From Limisphaerales bacterium (lineage in GTDB: Bacteria; Verrucomicrobiota; Verrucomicrobiia; Limisphaerales; UBA11358): a DNA stretch of 60,773 bases. The position numbers and the translations under genes are program-made. Below are positions 43,441 to 51,685 of this stretch, one piece after another. Positions within the stretch are counted from its first letter, which is position 1; each line of letters opens with the position of its first letter. Below the pieces are notes generated by a model that saw only the letters and a program-made list of their open reading frames with translations, was not told the DNA's origin and did no database searches. The stretch lies in contig PMOA01000060.1 in NCBI GenBank assembly GCA_003161635.1, forward strand, positions 1 through 60,773. The letters run 5' to 3'.

Positions 43441-43691
43441 GCAGGCAAGGTTAGTGAGCCCGGCTGTCTTCGTCGAGCATGACCTTCCTAACCGTAATGT
43501 TCCCAGATGCGCGTCGCCGGCACACTCCGACAGATTCCCGAAAGACGCAGATTAAAAACCATTTGACGTGACCGGATGTGATGGTTACCTTGCCGTCGTG
43601 AATCGTAATTTGAATCTGAACCTGTTGCTGAACGCGCGGCGGTTGCGCCGCGCGGCGGTCGGGTTCTGATTGCGTCACGAAATTTATCGAA
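43441..43691. other. gap with possible remnant of a small protein
   Basis: No intact gene. On the minus strand VQIQITIHDGKVTI resembles the core of small YezD/DUF2292-type proteins, but the flanks do not continue the family and there is no good start. It may be decayed coding sequence. Confidence 0.25.
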
Positions 43692-43727
43692 CCCCACTGC
43701 CAAACGGCGGTGGGGGTTTTTGTTTTT
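43692..43727 (+). terminator. intrinsic terminator
   Basis: CCCCACTGCC (43692-43701) and GGCGGTGGGG (43706-43715) pair with one G-T wobble, with a loop AAAC, followed by GTTTTTGTTTTT. The orientation is plus-strand, though no plus-strand gene ends right before it. Confidence 0.6.
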
Positions 43728-43728
43728 A

Positions 43729-43951
43729 ACCACGAATGAACACGGATAAACACGGATGGCAAAAGCTGAAGCTGGCGGAGCGCGGCTGTGTCCCGCAAAG
43801 CGGGATCAGCCGCAGCGCGGCCGCTTACAGAGAAGTCTCACGCAAGTTCCAACACTTTAACCGTAGCGTGGCTGCTGCGACTGGTGCTGCGCACACAGTC
43901 GCGCTCCGGCGGCGCATTTTATCCGTGTCCATCCGTGTTTATCCGTGGTTT
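43729..43951. repeat. ACGGATAAACACGGATGG-type palindromic element
   Basis: AACCACGAATGAACACGGAT (43729) followed by AAACACGGATGG, and the mirrored end ATCCGTGTCCATCCGTGTTT with ATCCGTGGTT (43,920-43,951), enclose about 220 bases of low-complexity, repeat-like sequence. Related arms occur near 37,376, 37,687 and 49,880. The element ends 22 bases before leuA. Confidence 0.7.
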
Positions 43952-43973
43952 AATTCGGTCAACGTCTGAGTTT

Positions 43974-45629
43974 ATGCACAAACAACCGTCGAAAAAATAT
44001 CGTCCGTTCCCGCCGGTCAGCCTGCCCGACCGGCAGTGGCCCAACCGTGTCCTCAAGCACGCGCCCATCTGGTGCAGTGTGGATTTGCGCGACGGCAATC
44101 AGGCGCTCGCCGTACCGATGAACGTCGGCCAGAAACTTGAGTTGTTCCAGACGCTTGTGAAATGCGGCTTCAAGGAAATCGAAATCGGCTTTCCGGCCGC
44201 ATCGAATACCGAGTTCGCATTCAACCGCCGGCTCATCGAGGAAAAACGCGCGCCGGACGACGTGTGGCTCCAGGTGCTCGTGCAGGCGCGTGAAGATTTG
44301 ATTGAGCGCACTGTTGAATCGCTTGTCGGCGCGAAGAAGGCCATTATTCATCTTTACAACTCGACCTCCCCCGCCCAACGCCGCGTCGTGTTCGGCAAAT
44401 CGAAGGAGGAAATCGTCGGGGTCGCCGTGCGCGGCGCGCAATGGATCAAAGACCGGTTGCCGCGCCTCAAAGGCACGGAAGTCATGCTCCAGTATTCGCC
44501 GGAAAGTTTCAGCGCGACGGAAGTTGAATTTGCGAAGGAAATTTCCGAAGCGGTCATGGATGTGTGGCAGCCGGCGCCAAAGCGGAAAATGATTTTGAAT
44601 CTGCCGGATACCGTCGAGGTCGCCATGCCGAACGTTTATGCCGACCAGATTGAATGGATTTGCCGGAACATCAAAAACCGCGGGTCACTCATCATCAGTT
44701 TGCACACGCACAATGACCGTTGCACTGGCGTGGCGGCGACGGAACTCGGCCTGCTCGCGGGCGCGGACCGCGTCGAAGGCACGCTCTTCGGCAACGGCGA
44801 GCGCACGGGCAATCTCGACATCGTCACCGTGGCATTGAACCTTTACCAGCACGGCATTGATCCGAAGCTGGATTTCAAGGACCTCAATTCCATCATTGAC
44901 GTTTATGAGCGTTGCACAGGCATGACCGTGCCAGCGCGCCAGCCTTATGCGGGCGAACTAGTCTTCACCGCGTTCAGCGGTTCGCATCAGGACGCCATCA
45001 GAAAAGGTTTGAACGAGTGGAAGAGCGACCGCCGCGAATACTGGGACGTGCCCTATCTTACGATTGATCCGACGGACATCGGGCGCGAATACCGCGAGGT
45101 CATCCGCGTCAACAGCCAGTCCGGCAAAGGCGGCGTGGCGTATTTGCTCGAAAGCGAATTCGGCATCGAATTACCGAAGGACATGCAGCGTGAGTTTGGG
45201 CCGATCGCAAACGACGAGGTGGACAAGCTCGGCCGCGAAGTTTCCGGCACGGAGTTGAAGAAGATGTTCTGGAAAGAATACATTGACCGCACTTCGCCGT
45301 GGGAATATGTCAGCTTCAAAACTGAAAGCGAAAATGGACAAGTGCGCTGTCGCGGGAAATTCGCTCATGCTGGCGGACCAGCCGCAGAATTTTCCGGCGA
45401 AGGCAACGGCCCGCTGGCCGCTCTCGTTCACGGATTCGGAACAATCGGGGTGCGTTTCGAAATTGCAAATTACAGCGAGCACGCCTTGAGTTCCGGCGAA
45501 GAGGCCATTGCGATTGCTTACATTCAAATCAAGCACGCCGACGGCAAGTCGCGCTGGGGCGCGGGTGTGGACACGAACATCGAGCTCGCGTCCGTGCGTG
45601 CCGTGCTCAGCGCGTTGAACCGGTCGTAA
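43974..45629 (+). CDS. leuA: 2-isopropylmalate synthase (LeuA type 2)
   Basis: First committed step of leucine synthesis: acetyl-CoA plus 2-oxoisovalerate. The 551-residue protein from the ATG at 43974 starts with MHKQPSKKYRPFPPVSLPDR and has the catalytic LRDGNQAL, the metal ligands in LHTHNDRCTG (HxHND), GNGERTGNLDIV, and a C-terminal regulatory domain (about 430-550) for leucine. The PF and PDRQWP leader and the total length mark the longer type 2 form of LeuA. The frame from 43788 comes from the repeat. The regulatory domain looks complete. Confidence 0.96.
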   Translation: MHKQPSKKYRPFPPVSLPDRQWPNRVLKHAPIWCSVDLRDGNQALAVPMNVGQKLELFQTLVKCGFKEIEIGFPAASNTEFAFNRRLIEEKRAPDDVWLQVLVQAREDLIERTVESLVGAKKAIIHLYNSTSPAQRRVVFGKSKEEIVGVAVRGAQWIKDRLPRLKGTEVMLQYSPESFSATEVEFAKEISEAVMDVWQPAPKRKMILNLPDTVEVAMPNVYADQIEWICRNIKNRGSLIISLHTHNDRCTGVAATELGLLAGADRVEGTLFGNGERTGNLDIVTVALNLYQHGIDPKLDFKDLNSIIDVYERCTGMTVPARQPYAGELVFTAFSGSHQDAIRKGLNEWKSDRREYWDVPYLTIDPTDIGREYREVIRVNSQSGKGGVAYLLESEFGIELPKDMQREFGPIANDEVDKLGREVSGTELKKMFWKEYIDRTSPWEYVSFKTESENGQVRCRGKFAHAGGPAAEFSGEGNGPLAALVHGFGTIGVRFEIANYSEHALSSGEEAIAIAYIQIKHADGKSRWGAGVDTNIELASVRAVLSALNRS

Positions 45630-45637
45630 TCAAATGA

Positions 45638-45690
45638 CACGCTAAAGCGTGGACACCAAACGTTTGGTGTCCACCCTTCAGGGTGTTCGG
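45638..45690. repeat. cluster of palindromes after leuA
   Basis: CACGCT/AGCGTG (45638-45651), a perfect 26-base palindrome at 45649-45674 with core GACACCAAACGTTTGGTGTC, and CACCCTTCAGGGTG (45,672-45,685) overlap one another. They may end leuA transcription but lack a T-run; the CACGCTNAAGCGTG arm recurs in the gcvP element. Confidence 0.65.
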
Positions 45691-45802
45691 ACAGGAAAGG
45701 AAACCGCCTGCATGCGACACCAGCCAGCGGCACTATGTTTTGTAACCAAGCTATTTCCCGCTCGTCAAATAGGGACGAATGGTTTAGTTTCCAGACCCGA
45801 CT

Positions 45803-46798
45803 ATGAAATTACGGCGCGCTTTTGTTTGCGGAATCGCGGGCATCGTTCTTGCCGGCGGAAGGCTTTTTGCGGCGGACAGCAATCCCACCAACGCGGTGGC
45901 GACCACTGCGGCGGTTTATGTGCCGGACACCTCTCATCAAAACGACCCGTTGCCCGATGGCGTGCTGGCTTGGGATGAGCTGACGAAGGAGACCACGGTG
46001 GCGGCGGATGCCGGCAATGCCAGTTTTGTTTTCAGCTTCACCAACATAGCAACGGTTCATGAAACCGCCTTGGTCACCAACGTCACGACCATCACCAACA
46101 TCACGGCAGCCACCAATTCGTTTTATTTCTGGTTCAAAAAAATTTCCTTCGTCACCAACTTTTCCACGGCCACCAGCATCACGACGAACAACGTTACCAA
46201 GCCGGTTCCCGTGGCCATTCTGGAAGTTCATCCGTCCTGCGGTTGCACGACGGCACAATTGCCGCCGTTGCCCTGGATTATTCCCGCCGGCACCAACGGA
46301 CAGTTTGGCCTCACAGTCAACCTGGCTGGAAGAACCGGAATGCAGGTCAAAACGGTCAATGTCAGGACCGACAAGGGCTACAAACAGCTCATCCTCAAAA
46401 TCACCATTCTGCCGCCGGTGGTTCCAACCCAATCCGATGCCGACCGCGCGCGTGCCCTGGAAATGGCCAAAGCCGACCGGCAGGCGGTTTTTCGCGGCGA
46501 TTGCGCGACCTGCCACGTCAAACCCGGCGAGGGCAAATACAGCAAGACACTTTACGACGCTGTCTGCGGCATCTGCCATGAATCCAAAACACGCGCCAGC
46601 ATGGTCACGGATTTGCACAACATTAAAACTCCGACCAATATGGATTTCTGGCAAACCTGGATTGCGCATGGCCGGGCCGGCTCGCTCATGCCCGCGTTTT
46701 CCACCGCCGATGGCGGTCCGCTCTCGGAAATGCAAATCGCCTCCCTCGCCGGTTATCTGAACATGACGATTCCTTCGCAACTCCCTGCAAATAAATAA
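45803..46798 (+). CDS. exported DUF1573 and cytochrome c-like protein
   Basis: A 331-residue exported protein (signal peptide about 1-23, ending RLFAADS). After a Thr/Asn-rich region (about 75-135, with VTNVTTITNIT) comes a DUF1573 domain with EVHPSCGCTTAQLPPLPWIIPAGTNG (about 145-170). The C-terminal part (about 230-325) has two heme-type motifs, CATCH and CGICH, as in cytochrome c, with LMPAF as a likely axial methionine. It probably transfers electrons in the periplasm. DUF1573 plus cytochrome in one chain is unusual but fits Verrucomicrobia exported proteins. Confidence 0.75.
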   Translation: MKLRRAFVCGIAGIVLAGGRLFAADSNPTNAVATTAAVYVPDTSHQNDPLPDGVLAWDELTKETTVAADAGNASFVFSFTNIATVHETALVTNVTTITNITAATNSFYFWFKKISFVTNFSTATSITTNNVTKPVPVAILEVHPSCGCTTAQLPPLPWIIPAGTNGQFGLTVNLAGRTGMQVKTVNVRTDKGYKQLILKITILPPVVPTQSDADRARALEMAKADRQAVFRGDCATCHVKPGEGKYSKTLYDAVCGICHESKTRASMVTDLHNIKTPTNMDFWQTWIAHGRAGSLMPAFSTADGGPLSEMQIASLAGYLNMTIPSQLPANK

Positions 46799-46845
46799 CT
46801 AAACTCGGATTCCAGCGGGGAATTTGATTTTTTTTGATTTTTTTG

Positions 46846-46874
46846 TTGTCAACTTGGACATTATTGTCTATATT
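46846..46874 (+). promoter_or_regulatory. sigma-70-like promoter of the signal peptidase gene
   Basis: TTGTCA (46846-46851), a 17-base spacer and TATATT (46869-46874) in an AT-rich gap. GGACATTATTGTCTATATTC around the -10 box includes a small GACA/TGTC mirror that could bind a regulator. The start codon at 46934 lies 59 bases downstream. Confidence 0.55.
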
Positions 46875-46933
46875 CTGGACAGTTTGTTACGAAAATTCAG
46901 TTTTTATGATGTAAAATGTAGGAATGGAGGCTT

Positions 46934-47506
46934 ATGGCTGTTTCAGCGCAATTAAGACCAGACACCGGCTCCAGACTTTTTTTTGTGAAAGATCATGTCT
47001 GCCAAATATCGTGGTCTGGATTTTTCCGACAATGCTGGGCTCTGATAATTTTGGCGGTCTTGGGTACATTGAGCTATCTGTTGATCAGCCGTTTCATCGG
47101 CCAGTTCGTCCAAGTGCAAGGCTCCAGCATGTATCCCACCCTGACCGACTCGGGACGTTATTGGTTGAACCGGTTCTCCTATGTCATAAGCGAGCCGCGA
47201 CAAAACGACATCGTCGCGTTGAAAGACCCGCGCGATAATACACTTGAGGTCAAACGCATCATCGCCATGCCGGGACAATGGGTTGGTCTCAAAGACGGCA
47301 GGGTTTATGTCAATGGCAAGCTGTTGAATGAACCGTATCTCCTGGCCAAAACACCGACCTATGCCTACGAAAGGAATGCGAACGAGTTCATTTGCATCGG
47401 CAATGACAAATTCTTCGTCATGGGCGACAATCGCAACAACAGCATGGATAGCCGCACCTTCGGAGCCGTCCCGCGTCAAAACATCATCGGCAAGGTGATC
47501 GAATAG
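46934..47506 (+). CDS. lepB: signal peptidase I
   Basis: Cleaves signal peptides of exported proteins on the outer face of the inner membrane. The 190-residue protein has one membrane helix (about 34-52), the nucleophile S65 in VQGSSMYPTL, the general base K107 in LEVKRIIAMPGQ, and VMGDNRNNSMDSRTFGAVP near the C-terminus. These are the complete catalytic signatures. It is shorter than E. coli LepB, which has two membrane helices. The first 33 residues before the helix are charged and probably cytoplasmic. Confidence 0.92.
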   Translation: MAVSAQLRPDTGSRLFFVKDHVCQISWSGFFRQCWALIILAVLGTLSYLLISRFIGQFVQVQGSSMYPTLTDSGRYWLNRFSYVISEPRQNDIVALKDPRDNTLEVKRIIAMPGQWVGLKDGRVYVNGKLLNEPYLLAKTPTYAYERNANEFICIGNDKFFVMGDNRNNSMDSRTFGAVPRQNIIGKVIE

Positions 47507-47594
47507 CGCGTTGCCCGCCGGCCGGTTCGCACCCGGCGCCGGATCCGGCGAGTCACCGCTTGCGTTAATCGCCTGCGGGGCTAACCTGTCAACC

Positions 47595-48704
47595 ATGATG
47601 GTAAAACTGGTTGACGCAAACCCTCGATCACAAATCGCCCGGCTCGGCGAACGGATTTTAAATAGCGGCCAGATTTCCCGCGACGAGGCGCGGTCGTTGT
47701 TTAATCTCGAAAACTCCGCCGACATTTTCGATTTGCTGTCCTGGGCCAACCGCATCCGCGAAAAATTCAAGGGCAACAAAATTCATCTCTGCTCCATCGT
47801 CAATGCCAAGGCCGGAGCCTGCTCGGAAAATTGCAGTTTTTGCGCGCAATCGTCGTTTTACCAGACCGGCTCGCCCAAATACGGCTTCGTGGATCCCGAA
47901 CCCGTTGCCGAAGCCGCGGATGAAGCCAGCAAAAATGGTGTCACCGCCGTCGGGCTCGTCGCCGCGTGGAAAGGCCTCAACGAAGGCCCGCTGCTCGATG
48001 AGGTTTGCGCCCGTGTGCGCGAGTTGAAAGCCGGCGGCAAAACGCGTCCCGACGTCTCGCTCGGCATCATCAAAAGCCAGCGCGTTGCCGACCGGCTCAA
48101 GGAAGCCGGCGTCGAGTGTTACGGCCACAATCTCGAAAGTTCGCGCCGGTTTTTCCCGCAGACCTGCACGACGCACACCTACGACGACCGCTTGGAGACC
48201 ATCGGTTATTTGAAAAAGGCCGGCATCAAGATTTGTTCCGGCGGCATCATCGGCATGGGCGAGACGCGCGAAGACCGCTGCGACCTCGCGTTTTCGCTCA
48301 AGGAAATCGGCGCAAACGTCGTGCCGGTTAACATCCTCAACCCGATTCCCGGCACGCCATTTGAAAAAAACGAGCCGCTTTCGGTCATGGAAATTTTGAA
48401 GACCATTGCCTGCTTCCGGTTCATTTTGCCGCGACAGGAAATCATGATCGCCGGCGGACGGACGGTGAATCTGCGCGACGCGCAAAGCCTGATTTTCATG
48501 GCCGGCGCGAGCGCGATGATGGTCGGCAATTATCTCACCACGCTCAACCAGCCGGTTGAGAAGGACTTGCAAATGCTCAAAGACCTCGGCCTCGATCCGA
48601 GCTGGGACAAACACGGCTTCAGCGACCAGGAAGAAACCCCGATGCATCGGGACTGCGGAAAAGATAATTGCGAAACGGAAGCCGAACTAGCGATCGCGAA
48701 ATAG
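47595..48704 (+). CDS. bioB: biotin synthase
   Basis: Radical SAM enzyme that inserts sulfur into dethiobiotin. From the ATG at 47595 (47598 is possible) it has 369 residues, with the cluster-binding CSENCSFCAQ (C76, C80, C83), GLVAAWKGLNEG, YGHNLESSRRFFPQTCTTHTYDDR, CSGGIIGMGET and IPGTPFE. The C-terminus ends in EETPMHRDCGKDNCETEAELAIAK; PMHRDC is encoded by the palindrome CCCGATGCATCGGG and may be repeat-derived. The longer frame from 47511 lacks homology. No other bio gene is nearby. Confidence 0.94.
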   Translation: MMVKLVDANPRSQIARLGERILNSGQISRDEARSLFNLENSADIFDLLSWANRIREKFKGNKIHLCSIVNAKAGACSENCSFCAQSSFYQTGSPKYGFVDPEPVAEAADEASKNGVTAVGLVAAWKGLNEGPLLDEVCARVRELKAGGKTRPDVSLGIIKSQRVADRLKEAGVECYGHNLESSRRFFPQTCTTHTYDDRLETIGYLKKAGIKICSGGIIGMGETREDRCDLAFSLKEIGANVVPVNILNPIPGTPFEKNEPLSVMEILKTIACFRFILPRQEIMIAGGRTVNLRDAQSLIFMAGASAMMVGNYLTTLNQPVEKDLQMLKDLGLDPSWDKHGFSDQEETPMHRDCGKDNCETEAELAIAK

Positions 48705-48725
48705 TAACCGCGAACCACACGAAAC

Positions 48726-49676
48726 ATGAGTGAAAGGGTGGTAAATCTCTTCCTTTATGTGGAACGTAACCTCATCAAGAGTCTTGGTGCGGTTGCACAC
48801 GATTTCGAAGGCGATGACAATTCGGCCAAGGTTTTCCTCCAACGTCGAGCGGGTGTTGATGCTTCTCTTGCGACTCGTTATCCACTCCCTATCGCGGACA
48901 TCAAATCCTGGTTGGGAGTTGATGCAGGGCAAGGCTTGTCTCTTGAAATATTTTCTTATCTTAGGAGAATCGGAAAGAGTATTTGGCTTTTTGAGGGTCC
49001 GCTTCGAGACCTTCAGGCTCCAGAGATTCCACTTGTCTGTATCACGCCGATTGTGGACGGAAAACCGCTCATCGATAGCGTTGCGCATGTAAATCCACCG
49101 GCCTGCCCAGTAATCGTTTCTGAAGTATTCGATGGCATCATGAGGCGAACCGATTGGCTGGCTGCATACGTTACGCCTTCAGGCTTAAATGTGCATGATT
49201 TACTCCATGATGACTTCACCGAGGCCATCAAGCTTCTTTACGCGCACAAACATTACACATCAGCAATTAAGCTCCTCGTATCCTTGGTTGATACAGTGGC
49301 TTTTCTCGATCTTGGAGATGTCACAGGCAATTACGAGATATGGCTCTCCAAACATGCTACGCTTACCCAGGTCGGCGTGACACCCTCTGAATTATGGGAG
49401 TTCAGAAATGCAGTTTTGCACATGACCAATCCACTCTCTCGAAAAGTGCTGTCTGGCAAGGTGCTTGCCCTCACTTTCTACACCGACCCCACCTTCAAAA
49501 GTGTTCGCATCGACCCAGATAGCGGCACGAAGATGTTCTCTTTTGAGGCTCTTTATGAGGCAATCGTAGAAGCTGTTGACGCATGGACGAAATCGTATTC
49601 TCAAAACTTGTCCAAACAATTGGAGTTTATCCAGCGTTACGACACCATTCTACGGAAGGGTGAACTTCAAAATTGA
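48726..49676 (+). CDS. unrecognised protein with a HEPN-like motif
   Basis: A 316-residue protein not recognised as any named family. The first 110 residues look mixed alpha/beta. The C-terminal part is helical, and VTPSELWEFRNAVLHMTNP has R227-x4-H232, which fits the RxxxxH (R-X4-6-H) motif of HEPN nucleases. HKHYTSAIKLLVSLVDTVAF before it is a typical helix of this fold. HEPN proteins often act in toxin, abortive-infection or other defence systems. The gene is AT-richer than bioB and the M14 gene beside it and stands alone, with a repeat on its downstream side. Confidence 0.6.
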   Translation: MSERVVNLFLYVERNLIKSLGAVAHDFEGDDNSAKVFLQRRAGVDASLATRYPLPIADIKSWLGVDAGQGLSLEIFSYLRRIGKSIWLFEGPLRDLQAPEIPLVCITPIVDGKPLIDSVAHVNPPACPVIVSEVFDGIMRRTDWLAAYVTPSGLNVHDLLHDDFTEAIKLLYAHKHYTSAIKLLVSLVDTVAFLDLGDVTGNYEIWLSKHATLTQVGVTPSELWEFRNAVLHMTNPLSRKVLSGKVLALTFYTDPTFKSVRIDPDSGTKMFSFEALYEAIVEAVDAWTKSYSQNLSKQLEFIQRYDTILRKGELQN

Positions 49677-49734
49677 GACCAAAGAGATCGAGTTCGACCG
49701 AGACAAGTTGGAGGCGACATTCATTTCCCAGCGC

Positions 49735-49930
49735 CGTAGGCGCGACATCTTTGTAGAATTACAAACCAAAAATTCTCCAGGCATATTCCGTCCTTTGCCA
49801 GAAGATTTCGCTCCTACGGAGCTTTGGCCGTTTTTGATTGTCCCACTACAAAGATGCCAGCCCTACGGGCTTCGAAAAATTGAATTCGTGTTAATTCGTG
49901 CAATTCGTGTCAAAAACTTCTTTGCGTCTC
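49735..49930. repeat. repeat region: CCGTAGGCGCGACATCTTTG and TTCGTG units
   Basis: Between the HEPN-like and M14 genes: GCGCCGTAGGCGCGACATCT with TTTGTAGAA, GCTCCTACGGAGC, ACTACAAAGATGCC and CTACGGGC form a scattered inverted repeat. After it come ATTCGTGTTAATTCGTGCAA and CTTTGCGTCTCCGCGCCTTT, a known type of low-complexity interspersed repeat that runs into the start of the M14 gene. Confidence 0.6.
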
Positions 49931-49955
49931 CGCGCCTTTGCGTGAAATTCTCCGC

Positions 49956-50765
49956 GTGCAAAAGCTCGGCAAAAATCATGGTGGCTACCACGGCGAGACG
50001 ATTGACATCCGCGCCGTCCTGCGCGACGTCGAAACCGCCGCGCAACAACATGGCTGGACATTCGAGCCGTTTGGGAGGCAGGGCGATTTCAACCTGCTCG
50101 CCTTCCATCGCCAGCCACTCTCAACTCTCAACCCCTTGGCGCGGCGAAGCGAAGCGGAGACGGCTCAACTCTCAACCCGTGTTTACCTCAGCACCGGCAT
50201 TCACGGCGACGAGCCTGCCGGGCCGCTCGCGGCGTTGCGCCTGCTCCAGGAAAACCAATGGCCGGCGAACGCAGAACTTTGGTTCTGCCCGTGCCTGAAT
50301 CCGATGGGTTTCGTTTTGAACCGCCGGGAGAACGACAAACGTATTGACCTCAACCGGCAATACCGGCACTTGGAAACAGCGGAGACGCGCGCGCACATCG
50401 CGTGGCTGGAGCGCCAGCCGCAGTTCGACCTCTGCCTCTGCCTGCACGAAGATTGGGAATCGCACGGTTTTTACGTTTACGAATTGAATCCGGAAAACCG
50501 CCCATCACTGGCCGAAGCCATGATTGCGCGCATCGCAGAAGTCTGCCCGATTGATCCATCTGAAATCATCGAAGACCGCCCGGCCCGGGGCGGCATCATC
50601 CGTCCGAACCTTGATCCGCATACGCGACCGCAATGGGCCGAGGCGTTTTATTTGATCGTGAACAAGACGAAGCTGTCCTACACACTCGAAACGCCGTCGG
50701 ATTTTCCGTTGACCACCCGCGTCAACGCGCTCGTCACCGGCGTGAACGCCGCGCTGGCAAAATAG
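49956..50765 (+). CDS. M14-family metallopeptidase
   Basis: A zinc carboxypeptidase-like enzyme of about 270 residues. The zinc site is GIHGDEPAGPLAAL (HxxE) with the third ligand in LCLCLHEDWESHGFYVY; NPMGFVLNRREN and DLNRQY are also typical. It may act on peptidoglycan-derived peptides, as close relatives do. The start is unclear: GTG at 49956 is chosen, TTG at 49938 is open, and both lie in repeat sequence. A segment PLSTLNPLARRSEAETAQLS before RVYLSTGIHGDE is encoded between two copies of CTCAACTCTCAACCC (50120, 50164) and looks like an inserted repeat. Confidence 0.82.
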   Translation: MQKLGKNHGGYHGETIDIRAVLRDVETAAQQHGWTFEPFGRQGDFNLLAFHRQPLSTLNPLARRSEAETAQLSTRVYLSTGIHGDEPAGPLAALRLLQENQWPANAELWFCPCLNPMGFVLNRRENDKRIDLNRQYRHLETAETRAHIAWLERQPQFDLCLCLHEDWESHGFYVYELNPENRPSLAEAMIARIAEVCPIDPSEIIEDRPARGGIIRPNLDPHTRPQWAEAFYLIVNKTKLSYTLETPSDFPLTTRVNALVTGVNAALAK

Positions 50766-50798
50766 GACAGGCTGGCAGCCGGTCCTGCTCCTCCTGTT

Positions 50799-51242
50799 TC
50801 AAGCCGATTCGGCGTTCCTTTGCTTCATCCAAACCTTGCCAAGTTCGGCCAGCGTTTTGTCTTTCATCACCCGCTCGGCCAGCGGGAAAACAATCCGTTC
50901 CTCACGGTCAAAGTGTTTGCGCGATGCGGTCACGGCGAGCAGCAACAACTGTCGCGCTTCGGGCAGCCGCTTGGCGGCCTTCACCCGCAGCAGGCTGTTG
51001 TCAATTTCCTGATGTTCGTGTTCAAAACTGTCGCGCTGGCCAAGTTGTTCCAGGTAATGATTCAGTGGAGCGAACACCAAATCTTCCTCGGTCTTGCCGT
51101 GTGCGAGCAGCAACCCTTCCATCAATCCAGCCCATCCTTTCACCTCGGCCAGCGTTTTCAGCTTCGGCACGACGTGTTCGATGTGGTCGAAAATATTGTG
51201 GAACACGACGTGTTCCGCCAAAAGTGCATCGGTTATCTTCAT
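50799..51242 (-). CDS. hemerythrin-domain protein
   Basis: A 147-residue four-helix protein. The iron-binding histidines lie in AEHVVFHNIFDHIEHVV (about 10-25), LLLAHGKTEEDLVF (about 45-58), FEHEHQEID (about 73-81) and SRKHFDREERIVFPLAERV (about 108-125). This is the HHE/hemerythrin pattern, with a diiron site that binds oxygen or senses redox state. It is cytoplasmic. It lies convergent to the M14 gene and upstream of gene fragments. Confidence 0.88.
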   Translation of the reverse strand: MKITDALLAEHVVFHNIFDHIEHVVPKLKTLAEVKGWAGLMEGLLLAHGKTEEDLVFAPLNHYLEQLGQRDSFEHEHQEIDNSLLRVKAAKRLPEARQLLLLAVTASRKHFDREERIVFPLAERVMKDKTLAELGKVWMKQRNAESA

Positions 51243-51260
51243 GTTCCTCGAAAGTTTACA

Positions 51261-51350
51261 TCAAGAAATGAAAGTGTCCATCCCCGCGCAGTTGCAAACC
51301 GGGTTGCGATCGCCAAAGACGTTGTCAATGCGGCTGGCGTGCGGCCATAA
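51261..51350 (-). pseudogene. gcvP C-terminal fragment
   Basis: The last 29 codons read LWPHASRIDNVFGDRNPVCN and CAGMDTFIS, closely related to the end of the intact gcvP ([20 protein letters not shown] and CIGMEIYQS) about 5 kb away on the same strand. Nothing else of the second copy is seen. It directly abuts the Gfo/Idh fragment. Confidence 0.8.
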
Positions 51351-51606
51351 ATTGCCATGTCCCTGCGGTCGAAAGGCCAGTTCCGGGACGCTTGCAGAAT
51401 GGCCTGGGCTTTGGGGCAGGTGATCACGATGGTCGCATCGTCCTCGACCTTGGGATAAACATCCGGCTTGATGTGCTGCGTCATGGCAAAAGCGGAGACG
51501 AGCCGCTGGCCACCACGAACCACGTCGCCAGGTCCGCGCCGTAACAGCCAAAATCATTCACCGCACCGCCACCGTTGAGCACGGGATCAGTCAACGGGAA
51601 CTTCAT
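51351..51606 (-). pseudogene. Gfo/Idh/MocA oxidoreductase fragment, frameshifted
   Basis: Two frames together give the C-terminal part of a Gfo/Idh/MocA protein: LTDPVLNGGGAVNDFGCYGADLATW, then after a shift MTQHIKPDVYPKVEDDATIV and ITCPKAQAILQASRNWPFDRRDMAIYG. The NADP-binding N-terminal domain is missing. The fragment is joined to a gcvP tail, so at least two gene remnants were brought together here. Confidence 0.72.
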
Positions 51607-51685
51607 TTTCAAAGGCAATCGTCGTTGGAAACTGCCAAGTCAATGTTGTGGTGCGTGAAACACCACCCAACAACATCAAAACGTC

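Noticed and set aside
43451..43798. 115-residue minus-strand frame before leuA
   Set aside because: Only a short stretch resembles small YezD-type proteins; the N-terminal part is repeat-derived and no start signal exists.
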